A stretch of 64,000 nucleotides of DNA from Lachnospiraceae bacterium (GCA_016280395.1 JAEEGQ010000022.1:62001-126000), one strand, 5' to 3'. Counted from the first letter of the stretch, positions 50,938-60,313 are shown. Numbers and translations are program-made. Notes: generated from the sequence alone by a model not told the origin.

Positions 50938-53616
50938 ATGAAGAAAACAGTAAAAAATGTATTGGCTTTTCTGCTGGTGCTCGCAATGATCCTGCCGGGA
51001 TATTTCGGACCGGTCATGAAAGCGAAGGCAAGCGAGGGTGTCACCCTTAAGCTGCACTACCACAGGACAGACGGCAATTACGAAGGCTGGGACGTCTGGC
51101 TCTGGGAGGAAGGCAAGGACGGCGCAGGTTACGCATTTGCCGATGAAAACGGTGAAAAGGTCGCAACAAAAGTGATAACGAGCGGTGCTTCAAGCATCGG
51201 GTTTATTGTGAGAACCGCAAGCTGGGATAAGGATATCGCCAAGGACCAGTTCATCGACATCGCGGAAATGGCTTCCGGTACGGTACACATTTATGTCGAA
51301 TCTGGAGTTGAAGGCTACACAAAGACCTACGGAGATGATGCAGTGAGAGGCATAAAGATCAAAAGTGCAAAATATAACGGGAATGACGCTATAGACATCA
51401 TCATGACGGCGCCTATCGACGGCGATCACAATACGGTATTTTCCGTAAAAGGTCCCAAGGGCGAAGTATCGATCAAGTCTGTTAATGCCATGGGCGCAAA
51501 CTACAGGATCAATTTGGATGCGCCCCTTAAGGATACTTCAAAATACACGGTATATTATGACGGTTCGCCGTGCTCTGTAACGATGCCGAACATCTTCTCA
51601 ACAGAGAAGTTTGAGAATGAGTTTACATATACGGGCAGCGATCTCGGGGCTGTATGGACCGCAGACAAGACAACCTTCAGGGTATGGTCGCCTGTTGCGG
51701 AGACTCTTAAGGTAAATCTCTACAAGAGCGGGACCGAAGGCACAGCTGACCTTATCGAGTCGATCGATATGAAACAGGATGTGAACGGTACCTGGGTAGC
51801 CGAAAAGAACGGCAACCAGAACGGTGTTTATTACACCTACAGCGTTACTGTGGACGGCGTTACGAGCGAGACCATCGATCCTTACGCAAGGACTGCGGGC
51901 GTTAACGGCAAGCGAGGCATGATCATCGATCTTAAATCCACAGATCCCTCGGGCTGGGATGCCGACAAGAACCCGAACGCAGGGAAGAGCTATACCGATG
52001 CGATAATCTATGAGGCTCACATCCGCGATATTACGGTCGGAAAAGAAGCAAATATCTCAAAACCCGGTACTTTCCTCGGTGTTGCGGAGCTTGGAACAAA
52101 GACGAGCAGCGGCATCGCAACAGGGCTTGACCATATCAAAGAGCTTGGCATCACGCACCTGCACATCCTTCCGATGTACGATTTCGGCTCGGTTGACGAG
52201 TCAAAGGGCGGTTATAACTGGGGCTACGATCCCGTTAACTACAACATTCCGGAAGGCTCCTATTCGACGGATCCTTACAACGGGAACGTGCGTGTGAGCG
52301 AGCTCAAGCAGATGGTTAAAACACTGCACGAGAACGGGATAAGCGTTGTTATGGACGTTGTTTACAACCATGTTTACAGCGCTGCGGAATTCAGCGTTAA
52401 CAAGCTTGTTCCCGGCTATTTCTCAAGGATAATGGAGAACGGCGCGTATTCGAACGGTTCCGGCTGCGGCAACGATACGGCAACGGAACGCTCCATGGTA
52501 AGAAAATACGTTGTTGATTCGGTTAACTACTGGGCAGATGAGTATCATATCGACGGTTTCCGTTTTGACCTTGTGGGTCTTATGGATGTCGATACCATCA
52601 ATGAGATAGTGGAGACCGTACACAAGAAACACCCGGATGTCCTGTTCTACGGCGAAGGCTGGTCGCTTACAACCATGGTCACAAAGGATGATGTGAAGCT
52701 TGCAACACAGCCTAATTCCCAGTTGACTCCCGGTTTCGCATATTTTAACGACACCTTCAGGGATGCGGTAAAAGGCGGCGTGTTCAACGCTTCCGAAAAA
52801 GGCTTTGTATCGGGTGCGAGCGGTAAGGAATTCACGATCTTCAGAGGCTTTACGGGAAGATGTTCCTGGTGCAAAACACCTTTACAGAGCGTGAACTATG
52901 CATCATGTCACGATAACAATACTTTGTATGACAGGCTTGCTCTCTCTGCCGACAAGGGTTCAGACCTTGCCGCAATGAACAGGCTTGCCGCAGCAATAAC
53001 GCTTACTTCCGACGGTATCCCCTTCATGATGTCCGGAGAGGAAATGCTGCGTTCAAAGAAAAATGCCGACGGTACTTTCAACGAGAACAGCTATAATGCC
53101 GGCGATGCGGTAAATGCGCTTGATTATTCCAGCCTTTCAGACGATACCGTCAAGACCGTAAACGATTATTACAAGGGATTGATCGAGTTCAGAAAGGCAC
53201 ACCCCGCTTTCAGAGCGACGGATGTTGCAGTGATCGACAAGGCAGTCAAGAGGATCGAAGGCATCGGCAAGAATATTGTCGGTATAGCGATCGATGGAAC
53301 ACAGATCACAGGAGAGACCGCAAGTTCTATATTTGTTGTGTTCAATGCCGATACAGCAGATGCAAATGTTGAGCTCCCCGAAGGCAAATGGGGTATTTAC
53401 GTTAACGACACAAAAGCCGGAACAAAACGTCTTAAGACGGTTTCGGGAAAGGTGAACGTTAAAGGTATTTCGGCAATGGTCCTTGTAAAAGAAGGAGAGG
53501 GAAGCGTTGTCAATCCATGGCTCATAGCCGGGATCGCAGGAGCGGGTGTTGTGCTTGCCGCAGCGCTTTTTGTGATACTTTTCGGGAGAAAAAAGAATCC
53601 GAAGAAAGAGAAATAA
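50938..53616 (+). CDS. pulA: Type I pullulanase, cell-surface anchored, with N-terminal CBM41-like module
   Basis: Signal peptide; LKLHYHRTDGNYEGWDVWLWEEG; YNWGYDPVNYNIPEGSY; GFRFDLVGLMDVDT; C-terminal TM plus basic tail. Confidence 0.93.
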   Translation: MKKTVKNVLAFLLVLAMILPGYFGPVMKAKASEGVTLKLHYHRTDGNYEGWDVWLWEEGKDGAGYAFADENGEKVATKVITSGASSIGFIVRTASWDKDIAKDQFIDIAEMASGTVHIYVESGVEGYTKTYGDDAVRGIKIKSAKYNGNDAIDIIMTAPIDGDHNTVFSVKGPKGEVSIKSVNAMGANYRINLDAPLKDTSKYTVYYDGSPCSVTMPNIFSTEKFENEFTYTGSDLGAVWTADKTTFRVWSPVAETLKVNLYKSGTEGTADLIESIDMKQDVNGTWVAEKNGNQNGVYYTYSVTVDGVTSETIDPYARTAGVNGKRGMIIDLKSTDPSGWDADKNPNAGKSYTDAIIYEAHIRDITVGKEANISKPGTFLGVAELGTKTSSGIATGLDHIKELGITHLHILPMYDFGSVDESKGGYNWGYDPVNYNIPEGSYSTDPYNGNVRVSELKQMVKTLHENGISVVMDVVYNHVYSAAEFSVNKLVPGYFSRIMENGAYSNGSGCGNDTATERSMVRKYVVDSVNYWADEYHIDGFRFDLVGLMDVDTINEIVETVHKKHPDVLFYGEGWSLTTMVTKDDVKLATQPNSQLTPGFAYFNDTFRDAVKGGVFNASEKGFVSGASGKEFTIFRGFTGRCSWCKTPLQSVNYASCHDNNTLYDRLALSADKGSDLAAMNRLAAAITLTSDGIPFMMSGEEMLRSKKNADGTFNENSYNAGDAVNALDYSSLSDDTVKTVNDYYKGLIEFRKAHPAFRATDVAVIDKAVKRIEGIGKNIVGIAIDGTQITGETASSIFVVFNADTADANVELPEGKWGIYVNDTKAGTKRLKTVSGKVNVKGISAMVLVKEGEGSVVNPWLIAGIAGAGVVLAAALFVILFGRKKNPKKEK

Positions 53617-53630
53617 GCATAAATAAGCAT

Positions 53631-53664
53631 AAAAATCCCGCAGTTTGAAAGCTGCGGGATTTTT
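53631..53664 (+). terminator. Rho-independent terminator after pulA
   Basis: AAAAATCCCGCAG-TTTGAAAG-CTGCGGGATTTTT. Confidence 0.92.
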
Positions 53665-53680
53665 GTGTGATAAGCGAATA

Positions 53681-53712
53681 CCCTTGACGCAAGCTTGCTT
53701 GCATGTCAAGGG
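53681..53712. repeat. Intergenic hairpin between convergent terminators
   Basis: CCCTTGACGCAAGC and GCTTGCATGTCAAGGG form a 14-bp stem with a 2-nt bulge; no T tract. Confidence 0.6.
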
Positions 53713-53737
53713 CAGAGCGAACGGTCATCGGGCGGAC

Positions 53738-53774
53738 TAAAAAAAGTTCCGGGAAACGGAGGGTTTCCCGGAAC
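53738..53774 (-). terminator. Rho-independent terminator for the minus-strand gene
   Basis: On the - strand: AGTTCCGGGAAAC-CCTCC-GTTTCCCGGAACT followed by TTTTT. Confidence 0.85.
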
Positions 53775-53783
53775 TATTTATTT

Positions 53784-54347
53784 TCAGTCTTCTATCATCC
53801 TGTCTATAAGCGCGTCTTCGCCGGGAAGGAACAGCGCTGCGATAACTGCGCCCGTTGCCGGATAATTTACGGATGCGAACCTTGAACATACGGAAAGATA
53901 GGTTTCTTTTGAGTATTTAGCATTTAAGAGCTTTGCTACGGAATCAAAGTTGCGGGGAGTAACGGCGCGACCCCAGGATGAAGCATTCCCTGCCAGATAT
54001 CTGACTTTTGAAACACAATCGGGAGTTATCGCATATTCCATACCCGAGGGAACTTTGCAAACGATCTCGACAGTATCGTTTTCGGTTATGTTCATCAGCA
54101 ACCTGCTGCCTTCGGGATCGTTGACATTTTCATTGCCCGGAAGGATCAATACAGAGGAACCGGTGCCTTCGCTGGCTTCGTAGATCTCGTTGAAATTGAA
54201 GCCCTGAGATTCATCCGACTGAAGGAAAGAGATCAGTTTATCTATGCTGTCCTGATCCATTATGGAGCTGCTGACCTTTTTTTCCGTCAGGAAATTAAGG
54301 AGAGCATCGATTTCGGCCTGTGAAAGAAGAACTTTGCTTTTATCCAT
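53784..54347 (-). CDS. Protein of unknown function with N-terminal FliM-like CheY-binding motif
   Basis: MDKSKVLLSQAEIDALLNFL, then a second similar segment MDQDSIDKLISFL; own promoter and terminator. Confidence 0.75.
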   Translation of the reverse strand: MDKSKVLLSQAEIDALLNFLTEKKVSSSIMDQDSIDKLISFLQSDESQGFNFNEIYEASEGTGSSVLILPGNENVNDPEGSRLLMNITENDTVEIVCKVPSGMEYAITPDCVSKVRYLAGNASSWGRAVTPRNFDSVAKLLNAKYSKETYLSVCSRFASVNYPATGAVIAALFLPGEDALIDRMIED

Positions 54348-54404
54348 GAAAAACCTCCCGATGTTTTTTGGACCGCCTTACGCGAAGCAGATCCTTACCT
54401 TGAC

Positions 54405-54433
54405 ATCATAGCATAAATGCGGCAAACAGTCAA
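54405..54433 (-). promoter_or_regulatory. Putative minus-strand promoter TTGACT-N17-TATGAT
   Basis: + strand AGTCAA 54428-54433 and ATCATA 54405-54410, 17-nt spacer. Confidence 0.6.
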
Positions 54434-54436
54434 ACA

Positions 54437-54467
54437 AAAAAGGCTGTAAGATGAACTTACAGCCTTT
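54437..54467 (-). terminator. Rho-independent terminator of tRNA-Trp
   Basis: - strand AAAGGCTGTAAGT-TCA-TCTTACAGCCTTTTTT. Confidence 0.85.
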
Positions 54468-54468
54468 A

Positions 54469-54539
54469 CAGGGGATGAGAGAATCGAACTCCCGCTAAGA
54501 GTTTTGGAGACTCCTGTCATGCCATTTGACCAATCCCCT
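54469..54539 (-). tRNA. tRNA-Trp(CCA)
   Basis: - strand AGGGGAT/ATCCCCT acceptor, anticodon stem GGAGT/ACTCT, loop CTCCAAA (anticodon CCA), T arm GGGAG-TTCGATT-CTCTC. Confidence 0.95.
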
Positions 54540-54700
54540 AGACGGTAACAGAAGTTACCGTTGGAATGACTTCCGAAAAATGATATTACTATAAATGCGC
54601 ACACTTGTCAAGAAAAAAATGATTTGAAGAAATAAGCTTGAAGAAATAAGAAATAAGGCGCATTAACGGTTGCGGTAAATCCCCAAATTCTATTTTTTTG

Positions 54701-54729
54701 TTGCATTCCGTTCTCTTAGCGGTTATACT
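54701..54729 (+). promoter_or_regulatory. Putative promoter TTGCAT-N17-TATACT for tgt-yajC
   Basis: TTGCAT 54701-54706, TATACT 54724-54729. Confidence 0.6.
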
Positions 54730-54757
54730 TATTTTATTGACTTGAAAGGGAGCAGAT

Positions 54758-55897
54758 ATGGCGAAATACACCTTGCTTAAAACAGAGGGGCGCGCAAAAC
54801 GCGCACAGTTTGAAACTGTGCACGGAACTGTCCAGACACCGGTATTTATGAATGTCGGGACCTGCGCCGCGATCAAAGGCGCCGTATCAACGCTCGATCT
54901 TTCGGGGATAGGAACACAGATAGAGCTTTCAAACACATATCATCTGCATGTCAGACCGGGCGATGAGATCGTGAAGAAGATGGGCGGCATCCGGAAGTTC
55001 ATGAACTGGGATAAGCCCGTACTTACAGATTCCGGCGGTTTTCAGGTCTTTTCGCTTGCGGGGCTTCGCAAGATAAAAGAAGAGGGCGTGACCTTCCATT
55101 CACATGTGGACGGCCGTGTGATCTTCATGGGACCGGAAGAAAGCATGCGGATACAGTCAAATCTCGCATCGACCATAGCGATGGCCTTCGATGAATGTCC
55201 CCCGAGCCTTGCGGAACGCAGCTATATCGAGAACTCCGTGGCAAGGACGACAAGATGGCTTGAGAGATGCAAAAAAGAGATGGCGCGCCTGAATTCGCTT
55301 GAAGATACCATCAACCGGCAGCAGCTCCTGTTTGGTATCAACCAGGGCGGAACCCTTACCGACGTCCGTATCGAACATGCAAAGCGCATAACGGAAATGG
55401 AACTTGACGGGTATGCCGTCGGCGGGCTTGCAGTAGGCGAAACGCATGAGGAAATGTACCGCGTGCTCGACGAAGTTGTGCCGTATCTGCCCGCAGACAA
55501 GCCTGTTTATCTGATGGGAGTGGGGACTCCTGCCAATATCTTAGAGGCTGTTGAGCGCGGCGTGGATTTCTTTGACTGCGTGTATCCCACAAGGAACGGC
55601 AGACATGGGCATGCCTACACGAACCACGGCAAGATCAACCTTCTTAACGCAAAGTACGAGACAGATGACAGACCGATAGAAGAGGGCTGCGGATGTCCTG
55701 CCTGCAGGAATCACAGCAGGGCATACATACGGCATCTGCTGAAGGCCGGTGAAATGCTCGGGATGCGCCTTATGGTGCTTCATAATCTGTATTTCTATAA
55801 CACAATGATGACTGAAATACGCGATGCGATTGACAATGGGTGTTTCGCGTCATACAAAAAAACTAAATTAGAGGGCTTAGAAGCAAAGGAGAATTGA
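54758..55897 (+). CDS. tgt: tRNA-guanine transglycosylase
   Basis: TPVFMNVGTCAAIKG, LTDSGGFQVFSL, CPACRNHSRAYIRHLLKAGE zinc site. Confidence 0.98.
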   Translation: MAKYTLLKTEGRAKRAQFETVHGTVQTPVFMNVGTCAAIKGAVSTLDLSGIGTQIELSNTYHLHVRPGDEIVKKMGGIRKFMNWDKPVLTDSGGFQVFSLAGLRKIKEEGVTFHSHVDGRVIFMGPEESMRIQSNLASTIAMAFDECPPSLAERSYIENSVARTTRWLERCKKEMARLNSLEDTINRQQLLFGINQGGTLTDVRIEHAKRITEMELDGYAVGGLAVGETHEEMYRVLDEVVPYLPADKPVYLMGVGTPANILEAVERGVDFFDCVYPTRNGRHGHAYTNHGKINLLNAKYETDDRPIEEGCGCPACRNHSRAYIRHLLKAGEMLGMRLMVLHNLYFYNTMMTEIRDAIDNGCFASYKKTKLEGLEAKEN

Positions 55898-55898
55898 T

Positions 55899-56261
55899 AT
55901 GTTTAATGTGATTTTGGATGGTAACGCACAGGGACAGAACGCGGGACCGCAGTCGATCATCATGCTTGTTGTGTGGATCGTTGTACTTGTTGCAATGTTC
56001 TATTTCATGCTGATCCGTCCCCAGAGAAAGCAGCAGAAGCAGATGGATGCGCTTGTTTCTTCACTTGAGGTTGGCGACAGCGTGCTTACGACAAGCGGTT
56101 TCTACGGCATCATCATCGATGTCATGGAGGATGTTATAATCGTTGAATTCGGCAACAACAAGAACTGCCGTATCCCCATGAAAAAGACCGCGGTCGTTGA
56201 GGTTGAAAAGGCAAATGGCGGCGCCGCAAAGGACACAAAGGATTCTAAGGAGAGTAAATGA
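55899..56261 (+). CDS. yajC: Preprotein translocase subunit YajC
   Basis: Single TM then FYFMLIRPQRKQQKQMDALVSSLEVGDSVLTTSGFYG. Confidence 0.95.
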   Translation: MFNVILDGNAQGQNAGPQSIIMLVVWIVVLVAMFYFMLIRPQRKQQKQMDALVSSLEVGDSVLTTSGFYGIIIDVMEDVIIVEFGNNKNCRIPMKKTAVVEVEKANGGAAKDTKDSKESK

Positions 56262-56284
56262 TCTCTGCTTTTGAACATGAAACT

Positions 56285-56313
56285 GACGAGCAGGTTTTGC
56301 CTGCTCGTTTTTT
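56285..56313 (+). terminator. Rho-independent terminator
   Basis: ACGAGCAGG-TTTT-GCCTGCTCGT then TTTTT. Confidence 0.88.
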
Positions 56314-56366
56314 GAAAACACAGGCAGGAACATCGCTTTAGAAAACGCAGGCATGAGCCGCTTTAA
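56314..56366. repeat. Two-copy imperfect direct repeat of about 27 bp
   Basis: GAAAACACAGGCAGGAACATCGCTTTA and GAAAACGCAGGCATGAGCCGCTTTAA. Confidence 0.6.
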
Positions 56367-56398
56367 GACAAATGCCGGCAATACACGAAAGGAACGAT

Positions 56399-58237
56399 AT
56401 GGCTTTTCTTCCCGTTTCAATTGAAGATATGAAGGAGCGCGGCTGGGACAGGTGCGATTTCGTGTTTGTCATCGGAGACGCGTATGTTGACCATTCTTCC
56501 TATGGGCCGGCCATCATAAGCCGCGTGCTCGAATCAAGAGGGTACAGGGTCGGGATCATCGCACAGCCCGATTTTAAGACCGAAGAGTCGATAAAGATCC
56601 TTGGGGAACCAAGGCTCGGATTTCTTGTGTGCGCCGGGAATATGGACAGTATGGTAAACCATTATACCGTCGCAAAAAAGAAGCGGAACAGGGATTTTTA
56701 TTCGCCGGGCGGAAAGACAGGGCTTCGCCCCGACAGGGCAACCATCTGCTACGGGAACATGATACGGCGGGCCTTCCCAAAGATACCTGTCATAATAGGC
56801 GGGATAGAGGCGTCGCTTCGGCGCATGGGCCATTACGACTACTGGAGCGACAAGATACGTCGCTCGATCCTTATCGAATCCGCCGCGGATATCATCTCGT
56901 ACGGGATGGGGGAACGCTCGATAGCCGAGATAGCGGACGCGCTTGATTCGGGAATAGATGTGAAGGACATCACCTTTATCAGGGGGACGGTATATAAAAC
57001 GAAAAGCCCGGAAGGACTTGACAATCCTGTTTTCCTGCCGTCTTTCGAGGAGATACTCGGCGATAAGAGAAAGTATGCCGAAAGCTTCTATACGCAGTAT
57101 TGCAACACCGATCCGTTTACAGGCCGCGTGCTTGTGGAGAAATACGGAGCAAAGGAATATGTTGTCCAGAACCCGCCGCAGCCCCCGCTTTCCGTAAAGG
57201 AGATGGACGAGGTATACGCACTTCCGTATATGAGGGCCGCACACCCTATGTACGACAAAGACGGCGGCGTTCCCGGGTTTTATGAGATGAAGTTCAGCCT
57301 GACATCTAACCGCGGGTGTTTCGGAGGGTGCAATTTCTGCGCGCTTACCTTCCATCAGGGCAGGATAGTGCAGGTGAGGAGCCATGAGTCGCTGCTTGAG
57401 GAAGCGGCCGTTTTTACGAAGGATAAGGACTTTAAGGGATATATCAATGATGTCGGCGGTCCGACTGCGGATTTCCGCCACCCTTCCTGTGAAAAGCAGA
57501 TGACAAAAGGAACCTGTAAGAACAGACAGTGCCTGACGCCAAAGCCCTGTCCGAACCTTAAGGCGGACCATTCGGACTATATCGAGCTTCTGCGGAAGCT
57601 GCGCAGGGTTCCGGGGGTAAAGAAGGTGTTCATACGCTCCGGCATCCGCTTTGACTATGTGCTTGCGGATAAGGACAGTACGTTCCTTAACGAGCTTGTG
57701 AAGAACCATGTCAGCGGGCAGTTAAGGGTAGCGCCGGAGCATATCTGCAACAGCGTGCTCGAACTGATGGGAAAGCCCGAAAACGCGGTGTACGAGCGCT
57801 TTATAGCCAAATATGACGGCCTTAACAAAAAGCTTGGGTTAAAGCAGTTTGCGGTTCCGTATCTTATGTCTTCGCACCCGGGTTCGACAATGCAGGATGC
57901 GGTAAAGCTTGCAGAGTACCTGAACAAACATAAGCTTAGCCCCGAACAGGTACAGGATTTTTATCCGACGCCGTCGACAATGTCAACATGCATGTATTAT
58001 ACCGGAATAAACCCTGCAACAGGGAAAGAAGTGTTTGTAGAACGCGATCCGAAACGCAAGGAGATGCAGCGGGCCCTAATACAGTTCAGGGATCCGAAGA
58101 ACCGCGCGCTTGTCGAACAGGCCTTAAAGATCGCCGGCAGGGAAGACCTTATCGGATACGGACCAGAATGCCTTATCAGACCTGCCGGGAAGAGCGGGGA
58201 TGTGCAAAGACAACGAAATAAAAAGCATAAAAAGTAA
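56399..58237 (+). CDS. YgiQ-family (UPF0313) radical SAM protein
   Basis: FLPVSIEDMKERGWDRCDFVFVIGDAYVDHSSYGPAII; TSNRGCFGGCNFCALTFHQGR radical SAM CxxxCxxC. Confidence 0.95.
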   Translation: MAFLPVSIEDMKERGWDRCDFVFVIGDAYVDHSSYGPAIISRVLESRGYRVGIIAQPDFKTEESIKILGEPRLGFLVCAGNMDSMVNHYTVAKKKRNRDFYSPGGKTGLRPDRATICYGNMIRRAFPKIPVIIGGIEASLRRMGHYDYWSDKIRRSILIESAADIISYGMGERSIAEIADALDSGIDVKDITFIRGTVYKTKSPEGLDNPVFLPSFEEILGDKRKYAESFYTQYCNTDPFTGRVLVEKYGAKEYVVQNPPQPPLSVKEMDEVYALPYMRAAHPMYDKDGGVPGFYEMKFSLTSNRGCFGGCNFCALTFHQGRIVQVRSHESLLEEAAVFTKDKDFKGYINDVGGPTADFRHPSCEKQMTKGTCKNRQCLTPKPCPNLKADHSDYIELLRKLRRVPGVKKVFIRSGIRFDYVLADKDSTFLNELVKNHVSGQLRVAPEHICNSVLELMGKPENAVYERFIAKYDGLNKKLGLKQFAVPYLMSSHPGSTMQDAVKLAEYLNKHKLSPEQVQDFYPTPSTMSTCMYYTGINPATGKEVFVERDPKRKEMQRALIQFRDPKNRALVEQALKIAGREDLIGYGPECLIRPAGKSGDVQRQRNKKHKK

Positions 58238-58253
58238 GAGGTATGGGATCGAT

Positions 58254-58273
58254 CAGGAGTCAGCCTGTTCGAT
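58254..58273. repeat. Dispersed intergenic element, copy 2
   Basis: CAGGAGTCAGCCTGTTCGAT; one mismatch to 8739-8758. Confidence 0.5.
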
Positions 58274-58298
58274 AATTCCCGGAGCGGTTTTGTTTTTA

Positions 58299-58312
58299 TG
58301 AAAACGCTTACA
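58299..58312. promoter_or_regulatory. cre-like/LacI-family operator
   Basis: TGAAAACGCTTACA fits every fixed position of TGWAANCGNTNWCA. Confidence 0.7.
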
Positions 58313-58318
58313 TTTCAG

Positions 58319-58347
58319 TTGATATTTTTCCGGTTTCGTTGTATAGT
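58319..58347 (+). promoter_or_regulatory. Putative promoter TTGATA-N17-TATAGT
   Basis: TTGATA 58319-58324, TATAGT 58342-58347. Confidence 0.65.
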
Positions 58348-58398
58348 ATTAATTAAGCTGTTTCGCATTAAACATGCTCAAAATTGGAGGATAAGTTT

Positions 58399-59421
58399 AT
58401 GGCAAAAGTGGTAACTATGGGCGAGATCATGCTTCGCCTCTCAACTCCCGGAAACGAACGCTTTATCCAGGCTGATACATTTGATATCAATTACGGCGGC
58501 GGTGAAGCAAATGTGGCTGTTTCCCTTGCAAATTACGGACATAACGCAAGCTTTGTAACAAAGGTTCCGAATAACGAGATCGGGCAGGCTTGTGTAGCTT
58601 CACTTAAGAAGTACGGTGTTGATACATCGGACATCGTATACGGCGGCGAGCGTCTTGGCATCTATTACCTTGAGACAGGCGCATCCGTTCGTGCGTCAAA
58701 GGTTGTTTACGACCGCGCGCATTCGTCGATCTCCGAGGCTGAGATTTCGGATTTCGATTTTGACAAGATATTTGACGGAGCTGACTGGTTCCACTTTACG
58801 GGCATCACTCCCGCCATCAGCGACAAGGCTGCGGAGCTTACAAAGGCAGCCCTTATTGCAGCAAAGAAGAAGGGTATTACCGTTTCCTGCGACCTTAACT
58901 TCAGAAAGAAGCTCTGGAGCCAGGAAAAGGCCAAGAAGGTTATGACCGAGCTTATGCAGTATGTTGATGTCTGCATCGGCAACGAAGAGGACGCAGAGAA
59001 GGTTCTTGGCTTCAAGCCAGGAAAGACTGATGTTACAGGCGGTTCCCTTGAGCTTGCGGGCTATCAGGACATCTTTAAGCAGATGGTTGATACCTTCGGT
59101 TTCAAGTATGTTGTAAGCTCGCTCCGTGAGAGCTTTTCCGCATCGGATAACGGCTGGTCGGCTGCTATCTATGACGGCAAGGAGTTTTATCACTCGAAAT
59201 CCTACAAGCTTCATATCGTTGACCGTGTAGGCGGCGGAGATTCATTTGCGGGCGGCCTTATCTGCGGTCTCCTTGACGGCAAGGATATGAAAGCTGCGCT
59301 TGAGTTCGCGGTTGCCGCTTCGGCTCTGAAGCACACCATCCCCGGAGATTTCAACCTTGTTTCCAGAAGCGAAGTTGAAGCACTTGCAGGCGGCGACGGC
59401 TCAGGAAGAGTTCAGAGATAA
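58399..59421 (+). CDS. kdgK: PfkB-family sugar kinase, probable 2-keto-3-deoxygluconate kinase
   Basis: VVTMGEIMLRLSTPGNERFIQADTFDINYGGGEANVAVSLANYG, DRVGGGDSFAGGLICGLL; adjacent to kduI. Confidence 0.88.
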   Translation: MAKVVTMGEIMLRLSTPGNERFIQADTFDINYGGGEANVAVSLANYGHNASFVTKVPNNEIGQACVASLKKYGVDTSDIVYGGERLGIYYLETGASVRASKVVYDRAHSSISEAEISDFDFDKIFDGADWFHFTGITPAISDKAAELTKAALIAAKKKGITVSCDLNFRKKLWSQEKAKKVMTELMQYVDVCIGNEEDAEKVLGFKPGKTDVTGGSLELAGYQDIFKQMVDTFGFKYVVSSLRESFSASDNGWSAAIYDGKEFYHSKSYKLHIVDRVGGGDSFAGGLICGLLDGKDMKAALEFAVAASALKHTIPGDFNLVSRSEVEALAGGDGSGRVQR

Positions 59422-59449
59422 AATAATATACACAGGAAAGGTAAAGATC

Positions 59450-60313
59450 ATGGAACTTAGAACAGCTGCTTCACCCAAGGACGTGAAATACTACACAACC
59501 GAGCGTCTTCGCGAGGAATTCCTCATCGATGACCTCTTCAAAGCAGACGAGATCAAGCTCGTTTACAGCCACATCGACAGGATCATCACCGGATCCGCAG
59601 TTCCCGTTAAGGGCGCATTAAAGCTTACCGCCGGAGATGAGCTCCGTGCCGAATACTTCCTGCAGCGCAGGGAGATGGGTGTTATCAACATCGGCGGAAC
59701 AGGTTACATCACTATCGACGGCAAGAAGAACACAGTAGGTTACAAGGATGCGATGTACATCGGCATGGGCTCAAAGGATATCACCTTTGAGAGCGAAGAT
59801 GCAAGCAAGCCCGCAAAATTCTACATCAACAGCGCTCCCGCGCACAAGACATATCCTACAGTGCTCATCAAACTTAACGGCGAGCCCGAAGAAGGCGTTG
59901 TTATCGTTAAGGATTGCAATAAGGTAGAGCTTGGAACTCTTGAAGAGAGCAACCACAGAACGATCAACAAGTACATCCTTCCCGGTCAGGTAGAGAGCTG
60001 CCAGCTTGTAATGGGCATGACAAAGCTTGAACCCGGCAGTGTATGGAACACAATGCCGTGCCACACGCACGACAGACGCATGGAGGTTTATCTGTACTTT
60101 GATATGCCCGAGAACGCGCTTGTTTTCCACTACATGGGCGAGCCGAACGAGACACGCCACATCATCATGCGCAACGAGCAGGCTGTTATATCGCCCAGCT
60201 GGTCGATCCACGCCGGTTCGGGTACACAGGCTTATACGTTTATCTGGGGCATGGTTGGCGAGAATCAGGCGTTCGACGATATGGACGGCTGCGCTATGAA
60301 GGACCTGAAATAA
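59450..60313 (+). CDS. kduI: 5-dehydro-4-deoxy-D-glucuronate isomerase
   Basis: TTERLREEFLIDDLF, GSKDITFES, MPCHTHDRRMEVYLYFDMPE metal-binding motif. Confidence 0.97.
   Translation: MELRTAASPKDVKYYTTERLREEFLIDDLFKADEIKLVYSHIDRIITGSAVPVKGALKLTAGDELRAEYFLQRREMGVINIGGTGYITIDGKKNTVGYKDAMYIGMGSKDITFESEDASKPAKFYINSAPAHKTYPTVLIKLNGEPEEGVVIVKDCNKVELGTLEESNHRTINKYILPGQVESCQLVMGMTKLEPGSVWNTMPCHTHDRRMEVYLYFDMPENALVFHYMGEPNETRHIIMRNEQAVISPSWSIHAGSGTQAYTFIWGMVGENQAFDDMDGCAMKDLK

Noticed and set aside
53784-54347. Calling the 53784-54347 product FliM
   Set aside because: Only the N-terminal motif matches; length and the remainder do not resemble FliM.
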